Of a stretch of DNA of 19,031 nt, positions 1-11,941 are shown piece by piece. Under the pieces are notes generated by a model. The model was not told the DNA's origin. It saw only the letters and a list, made by a program, of their open reading frames with translations, and did not search any database. A program made the translations under genes and the position numbers. How positions within the stretch are numbered: the first letter of the stretch is position 1; each line of letters opens with the position of its first letter. The DNA comes from Gammaproteobacteria bacterium (GTDB lineage: Bacteria; Pseudomonadota; Gammaproteobacteria; Pseudomonadales; Azotimanducaceae_A), in assembly GCA_028819775.1 (NCBI GenBank), contig JAPPKV010000021.1, positions 1 to 19,031 of the forward strand, in the 5' to 3' direction.

Positions 1-66
1 CAACGCGGCCCGACCCGGGTGCGAGACCCGTTGGCCCCGTTGCGGGCCGGCCGAATGACTCCGAAT

Positions 67-96
67 CCCGCTCTCCGACTCTGGGCGGAGAGCGGG
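67..96. repeat. 11-bp perfect inverted repeat (hairpin), 8-nt loop
   Basis: CCCGCTCTCCG at 67-77 is the exact reverse complement of CGGAGAGCGGG at 86-96, with the loop ACTCTGGG between. A T-G wobble would extend the stem by one pair. No T-run follows, so it is not a classical intrinsic terminator. It could be a termination, regulatory or transfer-origin hairpin. Confidence 0.8.
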
Positions 97-192
97 GCTG
101 CAAGCGACCCCCCCTTTCCTGCCGGAAAAGCGGCCCCGCAGTCCGCAGTTACCTGCGTACTTACCTGCGGGGTCCGGGGTCGCTTGCAGCCC
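95..192. repeat. 17-bp perfect inverted repeat with nested 8-bp inverted repeat
   Basis: GGGCTGCAAGCGACCCC (95-111) is repeated exactly in inverted orientation as GGGGTCGCTTGCAGCCC (176-192). Inside the 64-nt spacer a second perfect pair occurs, CCCCGCAG (134-141) and CTGCGGGG (165-172). The outer arm overlaps the 67-96 hairpin by two bases, so the two structures could compete. Perfect 17-bp arms are unlikely by chance even in GC-rich DNA. Confidence 0.8.
149..169. repeat. 9-bp tandem direct repeat, 12-nt period
   Basis: TTACCTGCG occurs at 149-157 and again at 161-169, both within the spacer of the larger inverted repeat. Short iterated repeats beside inverted repeats are the layout seen at transfer-origin and accessory-protein binding sites; here that role is inference only. 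Confidence 0.6.
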
Positions 193-235
193 GCGCCTCC
201 GGCGCGACCGATCCCTGCGGGAAGGCTGTTCCGGG

Positions 236-478
236 ATGATGGCGCGCCCCGCGCTCCGGCCCTCGTCGAGTTCCTCGAGGGTCCGGCGCGCTGACCTCAT
301 CCTCCCCATCATCGCGGCCCTCGGCGCGCTCTGCGTCACGCTCCGCTGCGGCGCGTCCCCGGAGCCGGGCGAGGCGCCGATCCTCGACCGCATCGCCGTC
401 GAAGATCCTCTCGCCGACAAGACGCTCCGGGGCTGGTACTTCGCGGCGCCGGCCTGCCTCGCCCTCGCTCTCGGCTGA
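236..478 (+). CDS. Two-helix membrane module; likely the amputated N-terminus of the coupling protein
   Basis: This 80-residue frame starts at tandem ATG codons (236, 239). It has a hydrophobic segment at about residues 21-35 (ILPIIAALGALCVTL), a loop with GEAPILDRIAVEDP, and the start of a second hydrophobic segment (FAAPACLALALG) that runs straight into a TGA at 476-478. The same arrangement recurs at the start of the next gene: GDVPLLDLIEFEDP followed by a helix. The two genes are in the same frame, separated by TGA and one CTC codon. Reading through would continue the helix as ALG-x-LVVRY. I infer that one longer four-helix protein was split by a point mutation or sequencing error. A separate small membrane partner is the alternative. 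Confidence 0.55.
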   Translation: MMARPALRPSSSSSRVRRADLILPIIAALGALCVTLRCGASPEPGEAPILDRIAVEDPLADKTLRGWYFAAPACLALALG

Positions 479-481
479 CTC

Positions 482-2614
482 GTGGTCCGTTACGCCAAGC
501 CGCTCCGGAGCACCGCCGACCGGACGACCGCCCTTGCCGTGGACTCTCTTGGCGGCGCAGCCGAGACCTTCGACCGCCTGCTCAGCTGGCGGGTCATCGC
601 GGCCTTCCTTCTCGCCGTCCTCGTGCTCGCGTGGTCCGTGGCAACCCGTCCCTTCCCCGCGCCCGGTGACGTGCCCCTCCTCGACCTCATCGAGTTCGAG
701 GACCCCGGCTTCTACAAGGTGATCCGCGTCTGGCATCTCGTGATGCCGTCCGTCATGGCCTTCATCGGCGTCATGATCGTCACCAGCTCCTACCGCCTCT
801 GGTTCGGCTCCCGGACGCGGGGTCCCCGCCTTGGTCGTGGCACCCTGCCGCGCTGGCCCACGTCACCCGGCGACGACTCCCCCTCTCTCGTGGTTGGGGA
901 ACTCCACCATCCCACCGAGCCGCGAGAGATCACCCGCCCCTCGTGGCTCACGCTCCCCGAGCGGGGTCTCTATACCGGGGTCGCCATCTTCGGCGCCGTC
1001 GGGACCGGCAAGACCTCCGCCTGCATGCGCCCCTTCGCCCGGCAACTGCTCTCGTGGCAGGCCGCGGACCCGCAGAAGCGGGCCGCCGCTCTCGTCCTCG
1101 AAGTCAAGGGCGACTTCTGCCACGACATCCGGGCGGACCTCGAAGACGCCGGCCGGGGCGGCGACTACATCGAACTCGGGCTCGGGGGCCGCTGGCAGTG
1201 GAACCCCCTGGCGTCCGCGATGGACAGCTACTCGCTCGCCTACACCGTCGCCACCCTGCTCAACCAGCTCTTCGGCAAGGGCAAGGAGCCCTTCTGGCAG
1301 CAGGCGTACACCAACCTCATCCGCTGGCTGATCGAACTCCACCGCGCGCTCCCCGAGCAGTGGGTGACCTTCCGCGACCTCTACCACTGCGCGATCAACC
1401 CGGACCGCATCGGCCAGAAGATCGAGCAGGCCCGCACCCTTGACGGCCCGCCGCCCACCTCCTGGATCGTCGCTTCGCGGCTCGACGTTCACCGTCACCG
1501 CGGCGACGGCCTAGCCGAACACCAGTGGCATCCCGCCGGCCATGACGGCGAGCGCGTCCGCACCCTCTACGACAAGGACCTGCTCGACACCCTCACGGCG
1601 CGCGGCATCGAAGCCACCATCGAAGAGGACCGCCGGCCGCCGAGCGAGCACGCGCAGCGGGTCGCCGCCATCGAGCGCTGGTATCAGTACGACTGGCTCC
1701 AGCTCGACTCCAAGCTCCGGACCTCCATCGTGGAGGGCGTCAGCGTCTTCCTGTCCATGTTCGACCTCCCGGACGTGGCCCGCGTCTTCTGCCCGGCCGC
1801 GCCGCGCCCGGCGGCGCCCGTCCCCGACGACCTGCCGCCGCCACCCGGCGCGGCTGCCCCTGTTGCTACCGGCCTCCTCAAGCGCCTCCCGCCGCTCCAT
1901 CAACTCATCGAGTCCGGCAAGGTCATCGCCCTCAACATGCCCGCCGGTGCCAACCCGGCGCTCGCCCGCACCATCGGCGTCCTGCTCAAGAACGCCTGGC
2001 TCCAGACGCTGCTCACCCGCCCGTCGCAGATCAAGATCCATCCCAACCGCTACTTCCGGCCCGCCGTCTTCCTCTGCGACGAATACCAGTCCTTCGCCTC
2101 CGTCGGCGAGGAGGACCCTTCCGGCGACGAGAAGGCCTTCGCGCTCACCCGCCAGTGCCGCGTCATCCCGATCGTCGCTACCCAGTCCATCAGCTCCCTC
2201 AAGTCCGTGCTGCCCGGGCAGGACGCCTGGCGCACCCTCCTCCAGACCCTCCGCACCAAGGTCTTCCTGTCGCTGAGCGACGACAGTAGCGCCGAGTTGG
2301 CGTCAAACATGTGCGGCAAGGTGCTCCGGCTCTCCCCGTCCTACTCCTTCACGGAATCGGCCAAGCCCGGCTTCTCGGTCATCACCGCCCGCGCCGGCGG
2401 CGCGAAAGGCACCCTCGGCACCTCGAAGTCCTACCGCGAGCAGCGGGAGCCACTGTTCCACGCCCGCACCTTCTCACTCCTGGAGAACTGCCAAGCGGTC
2501 GTGCTCCCCTATGACGGGACCAACGCGCAGTCCGCCACGCGCGTCTATCTCAAGCCGCACTACCTCCCCCGCGACCGCCCCTACTGGCGCGCGCGGGAAA
2601 CCCGCCAGATATGA
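482..2614 (+). CDS. Type IV coupling protein (TraD/VirD4-like ATPase)
   Basis: This 710-residue protein is predicted to be the inner-membrane ATPase that hands relaxosome-bound DNA to a type IV secretion channel. Two transmembrane segments lie near residues 38-58 and 89-106. Walker A is GAVGTGKT at 171-178 and Walker B is VFLCDE with D533 and E534, followed by a TraM-recognition-like C-terminal ATPase half containing VATQS. A proline-rich linker (about 440-463) separates the halves. The GTG start at 482 has no good Shine-Dalgarno and comes three bases after a TGA that closes an upstream frame in the same phase, so the real protein may begin at 236. The ATPase core looks intact. Neither a relaxase nor other transfer genes are visible here; they may lie further left. 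Confidence 0.85.
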   Translation: MVRYAKPLRSTADRTTALAVDSLGGAAETFDRLLSWRVIAAFLLAVLVLAWSVATRPFPAPGDVPLLDLIEFEDPGFYKVIRVWHLVMPSVMAFIGVMIVTSSYRLWFGSRTRGPRLGRGTLPRWPTSPGDDSPSLVVGELHHPTEPREITRPSWLTLPERGLYTGVAIFGAVGTGKTSACMRPFARQLLSWQAADPQKRAAALVLEVKGDFCHDIRADLEDAGRGGDYIELGLGGRWQWNPLASAMDSYSLAYTVATLLNQLFGKGKEPFWQQAYTNLIRWLIELHRALPEQWVTFRDLYHCAINPDRIGQKIEQARTLDGPPPTSWIVASRLDVHRHRGDGLAEHQWHPAGHDGERVRTLYDKDLLDTLTARGIEATIEEDRRPPSEHAQRVAAIERWYQYDWLQLDSKLRTSIVEGVSVFLSMFDLPDVARVFCPAAPRPAAPVPDDLPPPPGAAAPVATGLLKRLPPLHQLIESGKVIALNMPAGANPALARTIGVLLKNAWLQTLLTRPSQIKIHPNRYFRPAVFLCDEYQSFASVGEEDPSGDEKAFALTRQCRVIPIVATQSISSLKSVLPGQDAWRTLLQTLRTKVFLSLSDDSSAELASNMCGKVLRLSPSYSFTESAKPGFSVITARAGGAKGTLGTSKSYREQREPLFHARTFSLLENCQAVVLPYDGTNAQSATRVYLKPHYLPRDRPYWRARETRQI

Positions 2615-2674
2615 GCCCACCCAGGCTTGCCGCGGTTGGAGCGCTCACGGCCTGCTATCCGGAACCTCGTCGCC

Positions 2675-2971
2675 ATGGATGAAGCAGACAGCACCGAACG
2701 CGCACGGCCCTCTCCCGCCGACCTCCCCGCAATCCCGTGGTGGCGCCCCGCCAAGCTCCCCGACGGCAGCTGGGGCGCCCGCCACGACGCCCCTGACGTG
2801 CTCCCCGCCGATCTGACCGGCCGCCGCATCATCGTTACCGACCGACGGCGCCACGGCTGGACCGCAACCGTCCTGGAGGTCATCGAACGCACCCCGGAGT
2901 ATGTTCTCGTCCGGGACACCCCTCGCTATCACCGACGGCCACCACCCGACAAGCCTCCGACCACCTCGTAG
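2675..2971 (+). CDS. Small hypothetical protein downstream of the coupling protein
   Basis: A 98-residue protein beginning at ATG 2675 (MDEADSTERARP); an in-frame TTG at 2627 would add 16 residues but reads less naturally. The N-terminal third is proline- and tryptophan-rich (IPWWRPAKLPDGSWGARHD). The rest alternates hydrophobic and charged residues (GRRIIVTDRR, WTATVLEVIERTPEYVLVRD), suggesting a small beta-strand fold. There is no signal peptide or membrane segment. I recognise no family. It lies 60 bases after the coupling protein gene on the same strand, so co-transcription is likely. No strong ribosome site is visible. Confidence 0.5.
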   Translation: MDEADSTERARPSPADLPAIPWWRPAKLPDGSWGARHDAPDVLPADLTGRRIIVTDRRRHGWTATVLEVIERTPEYVLVRDTPRYHRRPPPDKPPTTS

Positions 2972-3191
2972 AGGGCTGCCGCTTACGGGCGCCGTCCGTG
3001 CGCCGCGCCCTGCCCCCCCAACCGCACGTGTAACCCGCCCGGTTGGGCCTCATGGCCATTGACGAGCCCCAAAACGTCAGCGAGCGGCGCGCGCGCTCGA
3101 TGGGAGGCTGGCTCGCCCGCCCGGCAGTGTGCGGCACGGCAGTCCGCTACCGATCGTGAATGGGTGACAATTGCCCGTGGACCCCGACGTC

Positions 3192-4814
<1,623 letters not shown>

Positions 4815-4859
4815 TGGTGACATGCGAACGGGACTAACCGCTTCGTCCGGGGAATTGCC

Positions 4860-5282
4860 ATGCTGGATCTGACTCCACTCGAAAACGCCGTTGCCCAACT
4901 CGAAGAGGCCCTTGACTTCCACGATTCCGAGCTGGCGGTCCAGCAGCCGCGGCTCCGACTCCAGTTGCGGGCGGCCGCGATCCAGGCGTTCGAGTTCACT
5001 TACGAACTCGGCTTCGCCATGCTGAAGCGCCATCTGGAGGAGGTCATGGCGAACCCGGCTGCCGTGGACGAAATGCCGTTCAAGGCCGTGGTCCGGGAGG
5101 CACTGGGCCGTGGGCTGGTCGCTGCGGACGTAGATGCGTGGGAGCGGTTCCGAAAGCTTCGGGGAACGACCAGCCACACCTACGACGCCGGAAAGGCCCA
5201 AGCCGTCTTCGAGGCCATTCCGGAGTTCTTGGACGAGGCCCGGTATCTGCTGAAGCGGCTCCGCACGCGAGTGGAAGGGTGA
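4860..5282 (+). CDS. hepT: HepT-like toxin / nucleotidyltransferase substrate-binding protein (HI0074 family)
   Basis: The 140-residue all-helical protein resembles the HI0074/HepT family, partners of minimal nucleotidyltransferases. In characterised MntA-HepT pairs, HepT is a toxic RNase with an RX4-6HXY motif, and MntA silences it by adding AMP to the motif tyrosine. Here RGTTSHTY fits RX4HXY exactly, with R101, H106 and Y108. The ATG at 4860 lies 45 bases after hsdM. The stop (TGA 5280-5282) overlaps the next start by one base, implying translational coupling to the nucleotidyltransferase-HsdS fusion. Pairs of this kind are found inside type I operons, but activity as a toxin is inferred, not shown; it could be a non-toxic relative. 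Confidence 0.85.
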   Translation: MLDLTPLENAVAQLEEALDFHDSELAVQQPRLRLQLRAAAIQAFEFTYELGFAMLKRHLEEVMANPAAVDEMPFKAVVREALGRGLVAADVDAWERFRKLRGTTSHTYDAGKAQAVFEAIPEFLDEARYLLKRLRTRVEG

Positions 5283-6991
5283 TGGCACCGGCAATCGATC
5301 TTCGTCCGGATCACCGGAAGATCGTTGAGGACATCCTGCACGAACACCTCCCGGCCGGAGTCAGGGTCTGGGTCTTCGGGAGCCGCGCTGAGTGGACGAC
5401 CAAGGATTCTTCCGATCTGGACCTAGCGCTGGAGGGTGACGGACCGCTCGATACCCGGATCTTGATCGAGATCGAACTGGCTCTCGATGAGTCACTTCTG
5501 CCCTTCCGGGTGGACGTTGTGGACTTGGCGCAGGTGGACGAGCGCTTTCGGGACACTGTGTTTCAGGGCCGAATAGCCCTGATGGGCAGCGCCAAGCAGT
5601 GCCTTGACGACTACACGCAGCACAGTGTCTCCGAACTCATTGAGGCGGGTGTTCTGGAGATCGGGGACGGATACCGGGCGAAGAACAGCGAACTGGCATC
5701 CTCGGGCCTGCCATTCGCTCGCGCGGCGAACGTCAAGGACGGTTTCCGTTTCGAGGACGCTGACTTCTTTCCCGAAGCGAGTCTGGACCGTGCGGGAACC
5801 CGTGTAAGCCAGGTCGGTGACGTAGCGTTTACCTCCAAGGGCACGGTGGGTCGCGTCGCCTTCGTTCTGAAAGGCACACCGCGCTTCGTCTATGCGCCTC
5901 AGGTCTGCTATTGGCGGTCGCTAGACCACGGGCAGGTTGTTCCTCGTTTCCTCTATTGCTGGATGCGTGGGGAGGACTTTCGTCGGCAACTCAATGCGGT
6001 TTCGGGGCAGACGGACATGGCCGATTTCGTCAGCCTTCGAGACCAGCGTCAGATGAGAATGGCTCTGCCAACGCCGCCCGAGCAGCGGGCCATAGCGAGC
6101 GTGCTAGGCGCACTCGACGACCGCATCGAGCTGAACCGGCGGACGAACGAGACGCTGGAGGCGATGGCGCGGGCGCTCTTCAAGTCCTGGTTCGTGGACT
6201 TCGATCCGGTTCGGGCGAAGATGGAGGGACGCGATACGGGTCTGCCTCGGGAGATTTCGGAAATGTTTCCGGATGAGCTTGCCGACTCGGAGATAGGCAT
6301 GGCTCCAGCGGGATGGGAACTACGGCGGCTAGGTGAGTTGGCAACGATAACCAGGGGTCGCTCATACAGGAGCGAGGACCTCGTTGCCGCGCAAACTGCT
6401 CTCGTGACCCTCAAGTCGTTCCATCGCGGCGGAGGATACCGACCGGACGGCCTCAAGCCCTATCGCGGCGCATACAGAGCAGAGCAGGTGGTGACACCGG
6501 GGGAGATTATTGTCGCGTGCACGGATGTGACACAGGCGGCAGACATAATCGGACGGTCGGCTGTCGTTTTGCCATCGAGCACTTATGCGACGCTCGTGGC
6601 TTCGTTGGATGTTCTGATTCTTCGACCGAGTCACGAACGTATGAAACGTTCATTCCTGTATCACTTGACCAGTTCGACGCGGTTTGTGTCCTATACCTAC
6701 GCCTATACGACGGGGACCACCGTTCTTCATCTTGACAGCAAGTCGATCCCGGAGTTCCTCTTCCCTCTTCCCCCGATGGAACTCGTCCATCACTTTGATG
6801 ATCATGTGAGTTCCCTACTTCGGCGTGTGGCGGTGGATTCGCCTAGTTCAGACGTGCTCCCCGCAATTCGGGACGCACTACTACCGAACCTAGTCTCGGG
6901 TGGACTCCGATTACCCGCTCCGGTTGTGTCGGCGCTGGGTGGCAAGAGAACCGAGAGCAGCGTCGCAAACGCAGAGTTGCCTTCGCGCTGA
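5282..6991 (+). CDS. hsdS: MntA-like nucleotidyltransferase fused to type I specificity subunit HsdS
   Basis: A continuous 569-residue frame joins two normally separate proteins. Residues 1-100 form a minimal nucleotidyltransferase with GSX10DXD (G33, S34, D45, D47) and a likely third aspartate D78 in FRVDVVDL. From M101 it becomes HsdS: a first target-recognition domain (LEIGDGYRAKNSEL, about 125-260), the central conserved helix (PPEQRAIASVLGALDDRIEL, then ALFKSWFVDFDPVRAKM, about 265-314), a second recognition domain (about 344-495) and a distal conserved helix. HsdS sets the DNA site; the nucleotidyltransferase would AMPylate the HepT-like protein. There is no stop codon between the halves. 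ATG 5582 could start HsdS alone but has no convincing Shine-Dalgarno. Start 5282 overlaps the hepT stop. Confidence 0.88.
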   Translation: MAPAIDLRPDHRKIVEDILHEHLPAGVRVWVFGSRAEWTTKDSSDLDLALEGDGPLDTRILIEIELALDESLLPFRVDVVDLAQVDERFRDTVFQGRIALMGSAKQCLDDYTQHSVSELIEAGVLEIGDGYRAKNSELASSGLPFARAANVKDGFRFEDADFFPEASLDRAGTRVSQVGDVAFTSKGTVGRVAFVLKGTPRFVYAPQVCYWRSLDHGQVVPRFLYCWMRGEDFRRQLNAVSGQTDMADFVSLRDQRQMRMALPTPPEQRAIASVLGALDDRIELNRRTNETLEAMARALFKSWFVDFDPVRAKMEGRDTGLPREISEMFPDELADSEIGMAPAGWELRRLGELATITRGRSYRSEDLVAAQTALVTLKSFHRGGGYRPDGLKPYRGAYRAEQVVTPGEIIVACTDVTQAADIIGRSAVVLPSSTYATLVASLDVLILRPSHERMKRSFLYHLTSSTRFVSYTYAYTTGTTVLHLDSKSIPEFLFPLPPMELVHHFDDHVSSLLRRVAVDSPSSDVLPAIRDALLPNLVSGGLRLPAPVVSALGGKRTESSVANAELPSR

Positions 6992-7009
6992 TAGACCGCG
7001 CCTGATCTC

Positions 7010-10131
<3,122 letters not shown>

Positions 10132-10132
<1 letters not shown>

Positions 10133-10165
10133 GCCCGTATCGGCGGCAGCCGGATGCGCCGGGCC
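10132..10165 (+). terminator. Nested hairpin just after hsdR, possible terminator
   Basis: GGCCCG (10132-10137) pairs with CGGGCC (10160-10165), enclosing a second stem CGGC (10141-10144) and GCCG (10149-10152). It starts at the hsdR stop codon, and CTTGTAGTATT follows rather than a clean T-run. Position after the last operon gene suits termination, but the weak tail keeps this tentative. Confidence 0.3.
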
Positions 10166-10296
10166 CTTGTAGTATTCGTCCCTGGCTCGCCCAGTCAGCG
10201 GGGGTGGCCCAGCGGCGTTCCGCTTTCAGACGAGATGGTCGTCGGACGCCCTTACCAATGCCTGAGCGCGGCGCGAGGTGTGTTTGAAACTACGCC

Positions 10297-11340
10297 ATGA
10301 GACGAATCGTTGGGGTTGCCGCGGCCCTGCTGTTCATCCCGATCGCCTGCGGGACGAGCACCGACGGCACCCCGGTCGCGCCAACCACCTCCGCCGCCTC
10401 CCCGTCGCCCGCGCCGGAACCCCCACCGGAGCCGCCAGGGAGGCCGAGAGTTCTGCCGTCGGATCGAGGCTTCGACTTTGTTGAATGGGTTTGGGATCCC
10501 GTGGAGGGCGCAACCAGCTACGAGGCCGACATAGCGGAGTCCCCCGCGGTCGAGCGATTCCGCGTGCAGACGGAGGCAACGTCCTACCGATGGGAGGGCC
10601 TCAACCCCGATTCAGACTTTGTCATTTGGGTGAGGGCCGTGAGAGAGACTGCGGGTGGCCGGGCGGTCGGTGAGTGGTCAACACGCGCCTTTACCTGGAC
10701 GCTTCCCCTTTCGTCGGGTCCTCACCGGTGCACGAACGAAAGAGACATGGTGCTTCGTTATGGGAGTCAGGTCGCCAGCGAGTGGAGTCCCGGTCGTCCG
10801 TTCCGGTTCAATCTCGACGAGGTCGCGTTGCGGCAGTGTGGCGAGAGCCTAGGGCTGCCGGACTGGTACGAGACCGAGATCGTGGGCCGACTCGCGAGCG
10901 CGCAGGCCGATTTCGAGGCGCGGCTCGGTTACGCGATCTTCGAGGCGGTGCCCGCTGAAGACGGCCCGGGTGTCATCACGATAACGGTCCTGCCGAGAGG
11001 CGGCGACGCTCAGGAAGAATGCGAGCGCGCGAACGCATATGCCAGGCCGGAGGACGGACTACTGTTCTTCTCCCTCGGCTATTGCGACCTGGCATGTCGC
11101 CCACCGAGGGAAGTCGGATGGCAATCGGAGCCGACTGTCAGCACCGGAACCGTCATTCACGAACTCGGGCATATCCTAGGAATGCGTCACCATGACCGCG
11201 GGGACCCGGGCGACTTGGACGCTCTGAACCCCTATGGACTGGAGATGAGTCATGAGCTTGACGGGGTTTTCCACGCCCCCCGCCAGTTCACGGACTACGA
11301 CATCGACCGCCTCGGCTGCGCCTATCCCGCGAAGCGGTGA
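10297..11340 (+). CDS. Predicted lipoprotein with FN3-like domain and metzincin zinc protease motif
   Basis: The 347-residue product begins with an export signal ending in FIPIACG. Cysteine 19 suggests a lipoprotein, although proline at -3 makes the lipobox imperfect. A proline/threonine-rich linker leads to a fibronectin-III-like domain at about 48-135 (VEWVWDPVEGATSYEADI, YRWEGLNPDSDFVIWVRAV). The C-terminal half carries the metzincin signature HELGHILGMRHH at 288-299 (zinc ligands H288, H292, H298; catalytic E289). GLEMSHEL downstream could supply the Met-turn. It is therefore a likely surface-anchored zinc endopeptidase; the substrate is unknown. Composition matches the GC-rich left part. 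It is 164 bases beyond hsdR, so probably has its own promoter. Confidence 0.85.
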   Translation: MRRIVGVAAALLFIPIACGTSTDGTPVAPTTSAASPSPAPEPPPEPPGRPRVLPSDRGFDFVEWVWDPVEGATSYEADIAESPAVERFRVQTEATSYRWEGLNPDSDFVIWVRAVRETAGGRAVGEWSTRAFTWTLPLSSGPHRCTNERDMVLRYGSQVASEWSPGRPFRFNLDEVALRQCGESLGLPDWYETEIVGRLASAQADFEARLGYAIFEAVPAEDGPGVITITVLPRGGDAQEECERANAYARPEDGLLFFSLGYCDLACRPPREVGWQSEPTVSTGTVIHELGHILGMRHHDRGDPGDLDALNPYGLEMSHELDGVFHAPRQFTDYDIDRLGCAYPAKR

Positions 11341-11569
11341 CGCACGGCGCTCCTCCACCTATCCCTGTCGCTGGCGGCTCCGGCGGCGGCGCTGGCGGTC
11401 TTTCTTCCATTCCGCGAGCGTCCTAGCTGACTGCACCACTCCCCCGCTCCTTGAATGGCGTGTTCATGGGTTACGCAAATGAGCAGCAAAGCGGACGGAG
11501 ACGCTCTTACAATGCCAGAGTTCTGAACCGCGCACCGGCGCAGAGAGACCGCGACGAGAAAGGAGACAC

Positions 11570-11914
11570 ATGAGTCACGAGCCGAGTGATGACACACCCA
11601 AGATCGCTATTCCAGTGGTCGGTGCTGACTCTGCACCCTCAAGCCTTATTGACTATCGCCATTGGGTCGCACACCGGAATGCAGACGGAACGGTGAGCCA
11701 CTGGAGTCTCTTCCTTGGTAGGACAGAGCGGCTACCCGAGGACGGTAACGCTGTGGCACCATCTCCCGATGCGCCGTTAGTCCTGACCAGGGTTGTGGCG
11801 TTTGTCGCCCACATACCTCCTGCAATTGCGATGGCCCTGAAGGACGACCTTGCGTCTCTACTTCCCGAGCCGGAGGAAGGCCCCCCCAAGGCGGCGAAAG
11901 ATACAGTTCACTAG
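11570..11914 (+). CDS. Small hypothetical protein, soluble
   Basis: A 114-residue protein of no family I recognise. The start is well supported: AAGGAG at 11560-11565 sits four bases before ATG 11570. The sequence is mixed alpha/beta in appearance, with DYRHWVAHRNADGTVSHWSLF resembling a pair of beta strands (the central part lies at about residues 28-46). A later hydrophobic stretch, LTRVVAFVAHIPPAIAMA, is too broken for a confident membrane helix. The acidic/proline tail (LPEPEEGPP) is probably disordered. It stands alone, with more than 200 bases on either side, at the left border of the lower-GC cargo segment. Confidence 0.7.
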   Translation: MSHEPSDDTPKIAIPVVGADSAPSSLIDYRHWVAHRNADGTVSHWSLFLGRTERLPEDGNAVAPSPDAPLVLTRVVAFVAHIPPAIAMALKDDLASLLPEPEEGPPKAAKDTVH

Positions 11915-11941
11915 CACTCCGATTCTGACAATTCGGCCGGC

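Larger units (their letters stand above)
1..235. other. Non-coding, repeat-rich region upstream of the coupling protein gene
   Basis: I see no convincing gene here; the open frames are GC-rich shadows without family resemblance. The stretch holds a strong hairpin (67-96), a 17-bp perfect inverted repeat (95-111 and 176-192), a smaller nested inverted repeat (134-141 and 165-172) and a 9-bp direct repeat (149-157 and 161-169). Such clustering just upstream of a conjugation coupling-protein gene is compatible with a transfer origin or a regulatory/terminator region. No relaxase gene is visible in the window to support the first reading. Confidence 0.5.

Noticed and set aside
5574..5584. TGATG and TAG near the nucleotidyltransferase-HsdS junction, suggesting an original stop/start overlap
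   Set aside because: Both stops are out of the reading frame; the nucleotidyltransferase homology runs in frame to the junction, so the fusion stands unless reads show an indel.
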